Positions 18,035-26,911 are shown, counted from the stretch's first letter. The stretch: DNA of 64,000 nt from Prosthecochloris sp. (GCA_004028745.1 RAZP01000006.1:137179-201178), one strand, 5' to 3'. The notes: a model not told the origin generated them from the letters alone. Translations and numbers: made by a program.

Positions 18035-19030
18035 ATGAATATGGAAAAGCCGGGTTACAAGGTTCCTAAACTGAAGGAGTACCCCTCGGGCAAACTTGGT
18101 TCAAAGATTGTCCATAGCGTGGATAAAAATCCTTTTCCTCTTCTCTATGTCGATCTGACGCACCGCTGTAACTACAACTGCAACTACTGTTACAATCCTG
18201 TCAGAACATTGCCGGACATGTCTTTGGATTACTTTAAAGAAGTATGCCGGCGTTTACCGAACCGTGTCGCTTTCAGGTTTATGGGCGGCGAACCAACCCT
18301 GCACCCTCAGTTTTTGGAATTCATTACTACAGCAAATGAACATAATCACATGGTTTCATTTGTTTCAAATGGAACCATGTTGGCCGACTCTTCCTTCGTT
18401 CGGGCATTGAAAGATACCGGTGTTCCGGTCATCTCTACATTATCAATGAACGGAGGGACAAACAATGAATGGTATCGGTTTATCGATAACGATGACGTTG
18501 CCGAAGAAAAAATAACTGCTCTCAGAAACCTGGATGAAGCGGGCATAGGACGTATCGCCATAACGGCCATCATCGTCCGCGATGTCAATGAAGGGGTGGT
18601 TACAGAGTTAATGGATTTATCCAAGGGACATAAAAACGTCAGGTATATCCATTACAGGTCTATAGGTAAGGTTGGAAGGTTTATCGATAGTGAACCTTAT
18701 ACGCTACAGGAATTGAAGCAGCTTGTGGATAGTAGGATTCCTCATGATGAGAACTACAAGCGTAAGGTAAAATTTGATGGGCTGGACCCTGCTCCGGGCA
18801 ATCGATGTTTTGGATGTATGGGTTGTTATGAGTACCACCACAATCAGAGAATCGAAATATGTTTGATCGATTTTGCCAAACCGGATACCTTTACCTGCTG
18901 GAAGCGGGGCAAACTTATCGAGGGAACATTTCAAATCGAGACATTCTTTGAAAATATGGTTCAGTTTTCATCATATCTCAATAACGAGTATCCGGAATAT
19001 AACCTGAAACTTGAGGCAGGAAGTTTTTAA
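18035..19030 (+). CDS. Radical SAM protein with a cysteine-rich C-terminus
   Basis: A 331-aa radical SAM enzyme. The [4Fe-4S]-SAM motif C-N-Y-N-C-N-Y-C has Cys45, Cys49 and Cys52; M-G-G-E-P at 83-87 is the SAM amino-binding motif. The C-terminal third holds further cysteines (C258, C261, C264, C276, C288), suggesting an auxiliary cluster of the SPASM/Twitch kind. Such enzymes often modify peptides or cofactors. No precursor peptide is recognised nearby. A MITE begins at the base after the stop codon, and an EanA/EgtD-like gene remnant lies just beyond. Confidence 0.85.
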   Translation: MNMEKPGYKVPKLKEYPSGKLGSKIVHSVDKNPFPLLYVDLTHRCNYNCNYCYNPVRTLPDMSLDYFKEVCRRLPNRVAFRFMGGEPTLHPQFLEFITTANEHNHMVSFVSNGTMLADSSFVRALKDTGVPVISTLSMNGGTNNEWYRFIDNDDVAEEKITALRNLDEAGIGRIAITAIIVRDVNEGVVTELMDLSKGHKNVRYIHYRSIGKVGRFIDSEPYTLQELKQLVDSRIPHDENYKRKVKFDGLDPAPGNRCFGCMGCYEYHHNQRIEICLIDFAKPDTFTCWKRGKLIEGTFQIETFFENMVQFSSYLNNEYPEYNLKLEAGSF

Positions 19031-19172
19031 GGGAACCTCTATTAATTGTCATGAGCGGTTCAAGAGCAAAGCGAACGGAGCGCAGAAACCGGAGTGTACA
19101 CGGAGTACATGAGGGTTTCGAGCACCGCTCAACGAAGCAATTGAAGCGCGGAATAAATAAATCGAGGTGCCC
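19031..19172 (+). mobile_element. MITE-like palindromic element, copy 6 (subtype B, full length)
   Basis: 142 bp, flanked by TTAA on both sides; the left TTAA (19027-19030) contains the TAA stop of the radical SAM gene, so insertion was exactly at the stop codon. Subtype B differs from subtype A by matched changes in both arms (GGTTCAAG on the left, AATTGAAGC on the right). Confidence 0.92.
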
Positions 19173-19282
19173 TTAAAAGTTTAAGGCAACTGTTTTAGAG
19201 GCATGCCGGTTGATTCCAGGTGCTTTTCGCTTGCTTCATGGCCGCCATTGCTGCTCCCATCGAAAACCCGTGATAAACAAGA

Positions 19283-19564
19283 GACCCCTCAAGAGGATAT
19301 TTAAACTTCGAACACAAGGCGTTTTACAACCAAAAAGAGCGGCGTATCGAAATGCACTTCAAAACGAACAAAGAAGTGGTCGTCAAAAGTTCGTTTTCAG
19401 AAGAGGATATTTTTATCACAAAAGGAGAGACCATCCACACCAAGAACTTATACAAGTTCGACAAGACCGATATCCAGCGTATGGGAGACTATGCCGGGCT
19501 GACGGTCAACACCATCTTTTCCGACAAGAACCAGTGGTTAAACCTGGTGCATTATAAAAAATAA
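19283..19564 (+). pseudogene. C-terminal remnant of an EgtD/EanA-like histidine N-alpha-methyltransferase
   Basis: The frame ending at 19564 reads F-E-H-K-A-F-Y-N-Q-K-E-R-R-I-E-M-H-F, then G-E-T-I-H-T-K-N-L-Y-K and a W-L-N-L-V-H-Y-K-K end. This matches the C-terminal quarter of the EgtD/DUF2260 methyltransferases that make trimethylhistidine for ergothioneine. Stops occur in frame at 19271 and 19274, and the SAM-binding part is absent. EanA, the EgtD-like enzyme of anaerobic ergothioneine synthesis, is known from green sulfur bacteria. Family assignment is good; function is lost here. Confidence 0.7.
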
Positions 19565-19635
19565 GATAAACGTTATCCTTTACATCCCGTTGATGGTGAG
19601 AAGGTGAAAATGATGGCGGAGTTATGCTTCCTTGG

Positions 19636-19908
19636 TCAGGCTGGCAATATGGATGTTCCGTTTTTTTTGCGTGGGATCTTTTGATAGATCGTTTCAGGGG
19701 CGATATCGGCACCATTCGGCCAAGTTATGGTTCCCCCTTCGATGGTCGCTTGCCGAAAAAATGCCAAATCTTTCAAAGGTTCGAATATCGGTCCCTTGTC
19801 AAGATATTCTGTGAAATCAATATTTCCATGTGAACCGTCGTCAAACAAGATATGATAGACATACCCTTCTTTATAGGTGATTTGTGCGATATCGTTCATG
19901 TTCCACAT
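19636..19908 (-). CDS. DUF2442 protein, toxin-antitoxin-like partner
   Basis: A 90-aa DUF2442 domain. The pattern [21 protein letters not shown], then [17 protein letters not shown] is typical. It lies 10 bp after the DUF4160 gene on the same strand, and the pairing DUF4160-DUF2442 recurs in many bacteria as a putative toxin-antitoxin module. ATG at 19908 is used; an internal ATG at 19899 is possible. Confidence 0.85.
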   Translation of the reverse strand: MWNMNDIAQITYKEGYVYHILFDDGSHGNIDFTEYLDKGPIFEPLKDLAFFRQATIEGGTITWPNGADIAPETIYQKIPRKKNGTSILPA

Positions 19909-19918
19909 AACCTAACCC

Positions 19919-20179
19919 TCAGTTCAGCGGTTCAATCTTTTTGATTTCTTTACCGGCACTGGCTAACTGCCAATCCTCTTGAAGTTCAGCGAGGTGGAGG
20001 TCTATCCACTCTCTTACTAATTTAACTGCTGTTTTTGAAACCAGATCACCCCTCATAATGTTCCCCTGAAAGTCAAATACTGCTTTTCTTCCTTGGAATT
20101 CGGCATGAAGATGCGGGGGATTATGGTCCTCGTAAAACATCCTTATAACAATCCCAAAAAATCTAGAAATTTCAGGCAT
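19919..20179 (-). CDS. DUF4160 protein, putative toxin partner
   Basis: An 86-aa DUF4160 protein. The start at 20179 gives the family N-terminus M-P-E-I-S-R-F-F-G-I; a frame start at 20197 would add six residues. The motif D-H-N-P-P-H-L-H-A-E is the strongly conserved signature. The C-terminal helix W-I-D-L-H-L-A-E-L-Q-E-D-W follows. It is first in a two-gene unit with DUF2442. Biochemical activity is not established. Confidence 0.85.
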   Translation of the reverse strand: MPEISRFFGIVIRMFYEDHNPPHLHAEFQGRKAVFDFQGNIMRGDLVSKTAVKLVREWIDLHLAELQEDWQLASAGKEIKKIEPLN

Positions 20180-20414
20180 TTTTGGTGTTATTAGCATTTA
20201 TCTCTTTTGTAAGATAAAGAATAGAAAATCGAATTTTCAACACAGTTTCCTTTTTTATCCTAAGCCTAATAGACTATTTTTTAAGGAGATATGCTCATCT
20301 TTTCTCAACAATTTTTCCCTATGGGAAGCTATGATTCAGTCTGGCTTACTACAAAAAATAAGCCAGAGTATTATTTTTGTAGTGTGGGCGTTTAATTTAG
20401 AAACATTAAGAAGA

Positions 20415-20705
20415 GTGAACAAGAAAAATATTGGCAGCAGTTTTGACGATTTTCTCGATGAAGAAGCTATCCTCGATGAAACAACTGCAGTTGCTGTAAA
20501 GCGGGTGATTGCATGGCAAATCGATCAGGAAATGAAGGCGCAGAAACTGACAAAATCAGCTATGGCAAAGAAAATGCATACAAGCCGTTCTGCTCTGAAC
20601 CGCCTGCTTGATGAAAACGACACCAGCCTTACCCTCACCACGCTATCACGTGCAACATCTTTGCTTGGGAAAAATTCAGGATTGAGCTTGAGTCCTGAGT
20701 CGTAG
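20415..20705 (+). CDS. XRE-family HTH protein, HigA-like antitoxin without its toxin
   Basis: 96 aa from the GTG at 20415, chosen because the family begins (M/V)-x-K-K-N-I-G-S-S-F-D-D-F-L-x-E-E; the frame extends upstream without homology. The helix-turn-helix spans about T56-L74 (A-M-A-K-K-M-H-T-S-R-S-A-L-N-R-L-L). Homologues usually follow a HigB/DUF891 toxin gene; the 235 bp upstream of this start contain none. It looks like an orphan antitoxin or an autoregulator left by decay. Confidence 0.8.
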   Translation: MNKKNIGSSFDDFLDEEAILDETTAVAVKRVIAWQIDQEMKAQKLTKSAMAKKMHTSRSALNRLLDENDTSLTLTTLSRATSLLGKNSGLSLSPES

Positions 20706-20749
20706 CAATCGGGTTATATGAAAGTATGTCGAGACTTCAGAGCATCTGG

Positions 20750-20955
20750 TGAAATGGTATTCAATATCTTTGCTCGTTCGAACGCAAAATGGTCCAGGAA
20801 TGTACGCGAGCGGGATTGAAGGTTGCACGGGTAAGAGGAAGGGATGGTGGCAGACCAAAATATCTTCGGGTGATCCAATGGTCAAAATGGCTAAAAAAAT
20901 AAGCAAGAACCTCAGTATCTGTGTTGGGGAGATCTGCAGCACCTTGAAGATTTAA
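20750..20955 (+). pseudogene. Serine recombinase (resolvase) C-terminal remnant, frameshifted
   Basis: Split over more than one frame: one frame gives E-R-K-M-V-Q-E-C-T-R-A-G-L-K-V-A-R and R-G-R-D-G-G-R-P-K. Another gives A-K-K-I-S-K-N and G-E-I-C-S-T-L-K-I. Together these match the hinge and HTH end of Tn3/Hin-type resolvases. No catalytic domain remains. It marks former mobile-element activity at the left part of the island. The rest of the 20706-21100 gap shows no gene. Confidence 0.65.
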
Positions 20956-21100
20956 AGGGCGGCGTGTAGTACAGATATGTTGTGGTTTGAAAACACTTAA
21001 TTGAATTATTCTGTAAGAAGGAATCAAAAGGATTTAGAAAATCTATACTATTATCTTATTGTGTCGTAAAAAACAATTTCGGAATTTTGAGGGACATAGC

Positions 21101-21739
21101 ATGAATGTAAATGAATTGAGGGTTGATATTTTAAAAAAAGAAATTGACGTTATTAGTCAAAAGATAAATCATTTCGATGATCTTAGACTGAAAACTAGGC
21201 AAATGTGCATTGCTGTTTGGGTTGCTGTTGTAGGTTTTGGCCTTAAAGATAGTAATCTTCCGCATTCTGTCTTTTTGTTTTTTCTCGCATCATTGATTCC
21301 TTTGCCGTTTTGGTATATTGAATCAACATATAGAAGACGCTATAAAGGGTGGTCAGAAAGATTTAAAGCTATTAGGAAATTCATCCGTGATGGGGAATTT
21401 GAGTTGCCAGGTGGCAAAATAGTAAAGTATATAGATTTTATTGATTCTAAAAACACGAATACCAACTTTCCTCTTTTTGATTATTGGGCTCAAGAAACTA
21501 TTGATAAAAAAATCAGAAAAGAAAAAACAGCTTTGCTGAGAAGCCTTTTGAATCCTAAAATTTTTTGGATATACTTCTCAATGGTGATGATTGCAGGCGT
21601 TCTGAGTGTATTTAAATTGCAAGGAATACTTTTCATGATTTCTTTATTTGCATTGATCTTAATATGCTTAGTTGTTTTGACTTATTATATAAAAAATGAG
21701 AAAAAGAGAAAAGATGAGCCTAAATATTATTCACATTAA
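21101..21739 (+). CDS. Membrane protein with paired transmembrane segments, unknown function
   Basis: 212 aa from the ATG at 21101, preceded by a GAGGGA ribosome site. An N-terminal coil (about 1-32) is followed by two membrane segments (about 33-50 and 55-75). A soluble stretch of roughly 75 residues comes next, then two more membrane segments (about 155-172 and 176-198) and a basic tail. The gene is AT-rich compared with the core genes. I do not recognise the family; the layout resembles small membrane effectors found in defence islands, which is only an inference from context. Confidence 0.7.
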   Translation: MNVNELRVDILKKEIDVISQKINHFDDLRLKTRQMCIAVWVAVVGFGLKDSNLPHSVFLFFLASLIPLPFWYIESTYRRRYKGWSERFKAIRKFIRDGEFELPGGKIVKYIDFIDSKNTNTNFPLFDYWAQETIDKKIRKEKTALLRSLLNPKIFWIYFSMVMIAGVLSVFKLQGILFMISLFALILICLVVLTYYIKNEKKRKDEPKYYSH

Positions 21740-21875
21740 AAATTACTTAGAGCGAAGTTTCTGAGGGGTTTCTGTAGATCCCGAAAAATCTTTTGTATGA
21801 AATGATTTATGTGAAATTACTGCGAAAAGTATCCTAATATTGATGGAAAATAAGAGCAGTAAGTAATATGTATAC

Positions 21876-22514
21876 ATGACTCTAAAGAGAGAACAGCAAC
21901 GAGTGTACGAATGGCTTAAAGATAAGCTTGGCTTGCCAGTATTTGCTGACGCATATAAGGGGGCAGTATTTTTATTATGTCAAAAACCTGCTGGATACGT
22001 TTCATTTGTTGCTCACGCAGGGCGAGACTTGATGAATCGTCTCGCTTCGACTGTCGAAGGAATTAAGTCTGAACAAGTTCAATACCATCAGCATATTGAT
22101 AAACTTCAGGACTGTTGGCAGGAAGAATGGCGGTTAAGTGAGGATTTGTCTCCTGAAGTGGTCGAAAAGGGTCATTTTATTCCGATACAAGTATGTCAAA
22201 AAATCACAACATTGGTTGAAGATCACAAATCGGGACGGATAAGAAGTTCCGAGGCAGATGGAATTTTTTTCAGTACGTTCCTTGACTATTCAGATAAGGA
22301 TCGGATTCCCAGTAATTTTCTTTCTGAATGGAAAGCTGCAAAAGAATGGTTTAGAAGCCATGCTCATCTAAGAAAAGAATCCTTCAGAGATGAGATCGAC
22401 GGTGAACTGTCAAAACACTTTAACTGCTTAGATGGCTATCTCTATATAGCGGCAAGTAGTCATTATGAAAGATTAAAGGTGTTAGATGAAATCCTGGAAA
22501 CCACCAACAAATGA
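21876..22514 (+). CDS. Helical protein, first gene of a coupled two-gene system (unknown family)
   Basis: 212 aa, soluble and mostly helical, with no transmembrane segment. Two His/Arg-rich patches stand out: F-V-A-H-A-G-R-D-L-M-N-R-L near residue 50 and W-F-R-S-H-A-H-L-R-K near residue 165. Neither fits a textbook nuclease motif, although the second is faintly HEPN-like. The 3' end overlaps the 968-aa helical protein by 29 bp, so the two are translationally coupled. The role is not known; a sensor or small partner of the large protein is plausible. Confidence 0.72.
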   Translation: MTLKREQQRVYEWLKDKLGLPVFADAYKGAVFLLCQKPAGYVSFVAHAGRDLMNRLASTVEGIKSEQVQYHQHIDKLQDCWQEEWRLSEDLSPEVVEKGHFIPIQVCQKITTLVEDHKSGRIRSSEADGIFFSTFLDYSDKDRIPSNFLSEWKAAKEWFRSHAHLRKESFRDEIDGELSKHFNCLDGYLYIAASSHYERLKVLDEILETTNK

Positions 22515-25392
22515 GATGATAGAAAAAATTCTTTCATCTGTTAAAAAAGAAACAGATCGGCAGTACTTTTTTTCAAGGCTCAACAACCCTATGTGGTTAG
22601 AGCCATTGTGCAAGCGAGGTTATTTTAATAGTCCTCCAAGGCTGAAGCATCTTCCAGGTGGTTATGTACAATATCCGAATTGGCCAGAGCTGGCTTATCT
22701 GGTGAATATTGCGGCGGAAGCCACAGAACAAATAGTGAGTATAATTCTTGGGTTGCCTAAGACAGATAACCCACTTGTTTATGACGGTATTCTTAAAATC
22801 GCATTAAAGTTAAAAGGTCAAGAGTCCGCGAAGCTTTGTCCTAAAATCATTGAATACACCGAAATTGAGCACCAATTTATTGCACACCGCTATCCAGAGA
22901 TACTTCTACATTGGGCCAACCAAGATAACGTTGAAGAAGCACTTGCTGTTGTGGAAAAGCTTGTTCCATTCAGGGAAGACCCCAAGTCGCAAGCCAAACA
23001 GCAGCTTCGAAAAAAGAATCTCAACGACTTGGGAACATCTCTTGAACCTGCTCCGCGTTTTGAACACTGGGTATATAAGCAAATTCACGAAAAGGGTATC
23101 CGTCCTCTAGCTGAAAAAGAGCCCTATCAGGTTGCCCTTATCTTGATTGAAGCGGCGGCAGACATGATCCGGATGACAATGCACCAGGAGGATATTGATA
23201 AAGGTCGTGATGAAGATTATTCCGAAATCTGGTGCCGACAACTGGAAAAGCCAGAGCAAGACGATCAGGCGGCAAAAGATATTTTGGTGCATACGCTGAC
23301 ATATGCCTGTAAACAGGTTTTTGAAAAATCACCGGAATCAATTGAAGTGCTTGATCAGGTACTGAGAAGCCAACGGTGGAAAATATTCAAGCGCCTCCAC
23401 CATTATCTTTATGCCTTGCACCCGAACGATCAAACTCTGCCATGGATACGCGAGTTCATTCTGGGTCACGAGGATTATTCCAAGTGGGAATACCACTACG
23501 AATTCCAATTGATGATTCGCAGGGCCAGTGAACATTTTGGCTCTCAATTACTTCGTGAAGCTGAGAAAACCACAATTTTTGACGCCATCCTCAGCGGTCC
23601 ATCGAAAGATGACTTTCGCGAATGGATGGGCGACCGTTATAGCGAAAATGCCTTTCAACAAAGACAACGCTATTTCCATCGCAAGCAGCTACGTCCATTT
23701 GCGGCTTTGTTACGGGGAAAGTATCGGTGCTACTTCGAGAGGCTGGAGAGTGAAGAGGGAGAAGAAGTAATTTCTGATGAAAGCTATTCGCCTTACAAAG
23801 GAGTAAGAAGTGGTGTCGTCACTGATCGGAGTCCGAAGTCTATCCAAGAATTGGAAAGCCTCTCTGACGATGAAATTTTGGCCTATTTGAATGATTGGGA
23901 AGAGGAGCAACGCGACAAAGGCAACTGGCTGGTTGAAATCAACATCTTTGCGCTTGCCGGCGTTTTCCAGACCTTTTTTAAGGACAAGATTGTTTCAGAT
24001 AAAGCACGGTTAACCTTCTGGATGGCTAACCGTGACAAAATTGCGCGGCCAATCTATGTTGTCGTAATGACCAAAGCCATGCAAGAACTTGTCAAGGATA
24101 AGAATTTCGAAAAGTTAAGCCAGTGGATCGAGTTCTGTGAGTGGATATTGTCGCATCCAGACCAGGCTCGAGATGATAGACGACCGCAGCCGCGAGACGA
24201 ATCGCGAGAATATCCGGACTGGGGAAGTTCACGGTGCGCTGTGGTCGATTTTATCGATATATGTCTGAATAAAGATGTGGATGCACCTATTTCCGCAAGG
24301 GAGGGTTTTGCCAATCTGCTTCAAAATGTTTGCACCCAGTTTGATTGGCAGCTTGACCGCGAAAACGTCACTATTCTTAACCATGACAGTCAAATCGGTG
24401 TGGCTATCAACAATACCCGCAGCCGGGCACTCGAATCGCTCGTCAGATTTGGTTTCTGGGTTCGCCGATATCTACCCGAAGATCAACTACCAGAAGTGAC
24501 TGACATTCTTGCAAGGCGTCTGGCTAAAGGTTCTGACATGCCGTTAACCTTACCTGAGTATGCGCTTTTGGCGACAAACTTCGGGGACCTCTGCACCCTC
24601 AATCAGGATTGGGCTACTGAACAAAAAAAACTCCTGTTCCCACTGGACAAAATACATGTTTGGCGCGATGCTTTCGGGAACTTTATTAGGTTCAACCAGC
24701 CGTTCAAGTTGGCTTTCGACATTTTGCGAGAGGATTTTGAATTTGCACTTGAGAACCTAACTATTTTGGAGTCAACAAAAGGCTCTGGCAAGCAACTTAT
24801 TGACATACTCGGTCAACACCTTTTTAGTTACTACATTTGGGAGGTTTTCTCTCTGAAAGGTGATGAAAGTCTTTTGGCACGGTTTTACAAAAAGACCGAT
24901 GAAGATCGCGAACATTGGGCAAATCTATTCGATCATGTAGGTAGATCCTTTAGAAATAGTGGAAAAAGTCTGAAAAAAGAGTTGATTGATCGCGCGATCG
25001 CATTTTTCGATTGGCGTTTTGATGCTGCTGAACCGTTGGAACTTCAGAAATTTACTTTTTGGCTGGATGCAGAGTGCTTAGAACCAGAATGGCGCTTGCG
25101 CTATTACTCGAAGATTCTTGATCTTGGGCGGGATAAAAATGTAGGGTTTTCCATAGAGCTTAGGAGTCTGAACAAGCTACTGCCTGACAACGTGTCATCC
25201 GTCGTTGAATGTTTTGCGAAAATTACGGACGCTTTGGATCAAAGTAACCATTATTACGTTTCAGCAGATGAGGCCAACCCCATTCTGAAAGCAGGTTTGA
25301 GGGCTAAGGATATAGAAGTTCGTAAAAACGCAGAGCGTGCGCGAGAAAATCTTTTGCGATTTGGTCGCTTTGATTTTCTGGATACAGAATAA
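22486..25392 (+). CDS. Large alpha-helical repeat protein, second gene of the coupled system
   Basis: 968 aa, almost entirely alpha-helical and with no signal peptide or membrane segment. It looks like a HEAT/TPR-like solenoid. The N-terminus has N-P-M-W-L-E-P-L, G-Y-F-N-S-P-P, then Q-Y-P-N-W-P-E-L-A-Y-L, a pattern I associate with large helical proteins in bacterial conflict loci, some fused to NTPase or nuclease effectors. No Walker or nuclease motif is seen here. The ATG at 22486 has an AAAGGTG ribosome site inside the upstream gene; a second ATG at 22516 follows its stop. Function unproven. Confidence 0.72.
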   Translation: MKSWKPPTNEMIEKILSSVKKETDRQYFFSRLNNPMWLEPLCKRGYFNSPPRLKHLPGGYVQYPNWPELAYLVNIAAEATEQIVSIILGLPKTDNPLVYDGILKIALKLKGQESAKLCPKIIEYTEIEHQFIAHRYPEILLHWANQDNVEEALAVVEKLVPFREDPKSQAKQQLRKKNLNDLGTSLEPAPRFEHWVYKQIHEKGIRPLAEKEPYQVALILIEAAADMIRMTMHQEDIDKGRDEDYSEIWCRQLEKPEQDDQAAKDILVHTLTYACKQVFEKSPESIEVLDQVLRSQRWKIFKRLHHYLYALHPNDQTLPWIREFILGHEDYSKWEYHYEFQLMIRRASEHFGSQLLREAEKTTIFDAILSGPSKDDFREWMGDRYSENAFQQRQRYFHRKQLRPFAALLRGKYRCYFERLESEEGEEVISDESYSPYKGVRSGVVTDRSPKSIQELESLSDDEILAYLNDWEEEQRDKGNWLVEINIFALAGVFQTFFKDKIVSDKARLTFWMANRDKIARPIYVVVMTKAMQELVKDKNFEKLSQWIEFCEWILSHPDQARDDRRPQPRDESREYPDWGSSRCAVVDFIDICLNKDVDAPISAREGFANLLQNVCTQFDWQLDRENVTILNHDSQIGVAINNTRSRALESLVRFGFWVRRYLPEDQLPEVTDILARRLAKGSDMPLTLPEYALLATNFGDLCTLNQDWATEQKKLLFPLDKIHVWRDAFGNFIRFNQPFKLAFDILREDFEFALENLTILESTKGSGKQLIDILGQHLFSYYIWEVFSLKGDESLLARFYKKTDEDREHWANLFDHVGRSFRNSGKSLKKELIDRAIAFFDWRFDAAEPLELQKFTFWLDAECLEPEWRLRYYSKILDLGRDKNVGFSIELRSLNKLLPDNVSSVVECFAKITDALDQSNHYYVSADEANPILKAGLRAKDIEVRKNAERARENLLRFGRFDFLDTE

Positions 25393-25687
25393 TTAAGTGA
25401 GGACTAAGAAAAGTGGTAGGCTTTGATTAACGGTTACGTTACATAACTTGGATTATACAGCTATGGGATAGGAATGAAGTTTGCTTTTGCACTTTTTTAT
25501 CGCGTCTTTTTTGGAGTTAAAAATGTTTTATCGATCAAAGGAAGGCTGACTTGGGGAGTGTGGGGACATCCAATAAGCGAAAAAGTTTGGGACTCGATTT
25601 AACGCTGCTGAAAATTTTGCGAATGAGGTAAGGCATTAATAGCTTTTTCTTGAAAGTGTTTTTGATTAACTCAGTCAAGAGAACAAA
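25393..25687. other. Intergenic region inside the island
   Basis: AT-rich, with no open frame of interest on either strand and no clear terminator. I see nothing recognisable. Confidence 0.4.
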
Positions 25688-26140
25688 ATGGCAGAACCGG
25701 TAAAATCTGAACCATCAGTATACGAGCTTTACAAGCTTTATCAGGAGACAACCGAAAAGGTCAGTGATCGCCGTTCGAAAGCCAATACCTGGATGCTGTC
25801 GGTCAACAGTGCGCTGGTAGCTCTTTATACGCTGCTTGAAAAAGGGGGAGGAGTTATCGGTGCTTTATGGCAAAATCTCTGGTTCATAGCTCTTCCTTTA
25901 GCGGGGCTGATCATATGTTTCGCCTGGTATGCGTTGCTTGTTTCCTACCGCAAGCTCAACCATGCCAAATTTACTGTGCTTATGGAACTGGAAAAGAATC
26001 TACCTTATCCAGTGTATACCCGTGAAGAGCAGTTCCTGCAGGAAAACAGGCGCTGGAATCTCAGTAATATCGAAAGCTGGATTCCCTGGGCTTTCGGTCT
26101 GCTATATCTTTTTCTTGCGGTAGCAGCAGTTGTTCTATAA
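25688..26140 (+). CDS. Small integral membrane protein, RipA-like family
   Basis: 150 aa. The N-terminal helix Y-E-L-Y-K-L-Y-Q-E-T-T-E-K-V-S-D-R-R followed by A-N-T-W-M-L-S-V-N-S-A-L-V-A-L and two more hydrophobic segments (about 60-80 and 130-150) resembles the RipA family of small oligomeric membrane proteins. The family's molecular role is unclear. It is a single gene in the accessory island, on the same strand as its neighbours but more than 200 bp from each. Confidence 0.68.
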   Translation: MAEPVKSEPSVYELYKLYQETTEKVSDRRSKANTWMLSVNSALVALYTLLEKGGGVIGALWQNLWFIALPLAGLIICFAWYALLVSYRKLNHAKFTVLMELEKNLPYPVYTREEQFLQENRRWNLSNIESWIPWAFGLLYLFLAVAAVVL

Positions 26141-26360
26141 AGAGCCTTTGACTTTTTTAGAGTGAAACGGCACTTTCTGCTGGTGCTGAAAATGTTGTAT
26201 AACAGTATATTATGATAAGCTGAACCTTATTTTCCCCTGATTATCAACTGGGGCCTCCGGGGTGTACAGGACAATTTTTGCAACAGCGCCTGCAGGATCT
26301 CTTGGTGACCACAATCGGAAACATGCAGAAAGGTTATCTTAAACAACAAAAACAAAGGCT

Positions 26361-26822
26361 TTGATCAAGATACTTGAGATATTGCGCTTTGCAGGCTGTG
26401 GACTGGGCATCTTCCTTGCTTATTCCTACGGTGAAACTCCCGAAGAGATCCTCCGCATCATGACTCCCTGGTTTGTAGGTTCTATTGCGGGGCTGTCGGC
26501 CATAGAGGGGCTTTTCTTTGCCAGAGAAGCTGCTGCTGAAAAAGGTTTTGAACAAGGCAGCAATTATCAGAGACAAAATTCTTTCTGGTTTTTTGCCGTA
26601 GCCATTGTCTCCCTAATCATCTATTTTGCCGGTTGGAACGAGTATGCCAACATAACCATAGTTCTTATACTTTGCTTCTTTTTGATCATGTCGGCTGCCA
26701 ATCATACCTATTCTATTTTTATTGACAAAAACATCAAGTGGCAAAATGTGATCCGCCCATTCCTGACCTTACTGTTCACACTTGTTTTCTGGTATCCTGT
26801 AACAGCAATATTGTTCAGATAA
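26361..26822 (+). CDS. DUF6790-like membrane protein
   Basis: 153 aa with four hydrophobic segments. The segment G-S-I-A-G-L-S-A-I-E-G-L-F-F and the later S-A-A-N-H-T-Y-S-I-F fit my recollection of the DUF6790 family. The start codon in this frame is a TTG at 26361 that gives a sensible first helix; an ATG-initiated protein would lose the first membrane segment. Function unknown. Transcribed in the same direction as the RipA-like gene. Confidence 0.62.
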   Translation: MIKILEILRFAGCGLGIFLAYSYGETPEEILRIMTPWFVGSIAGLSAIEGLFFAREAAAEKGFEQGSNYQRQNSFWFFAVAIVSLIIYFAGWNEYANITIVLILCFFLIMSAANHTYSIFIDKNIKWQNVIRPFLTLLFTLVFWYPVTAILFR

Positions 26823-26911
26823 GAAATAAACCCGCTACTCAAGGCAGGTTTCCATCGTAAAGACCTTCGAGCAATGCATTGATTGCGAGGTGAATTTTTG
26901 AAAAGAAAATT

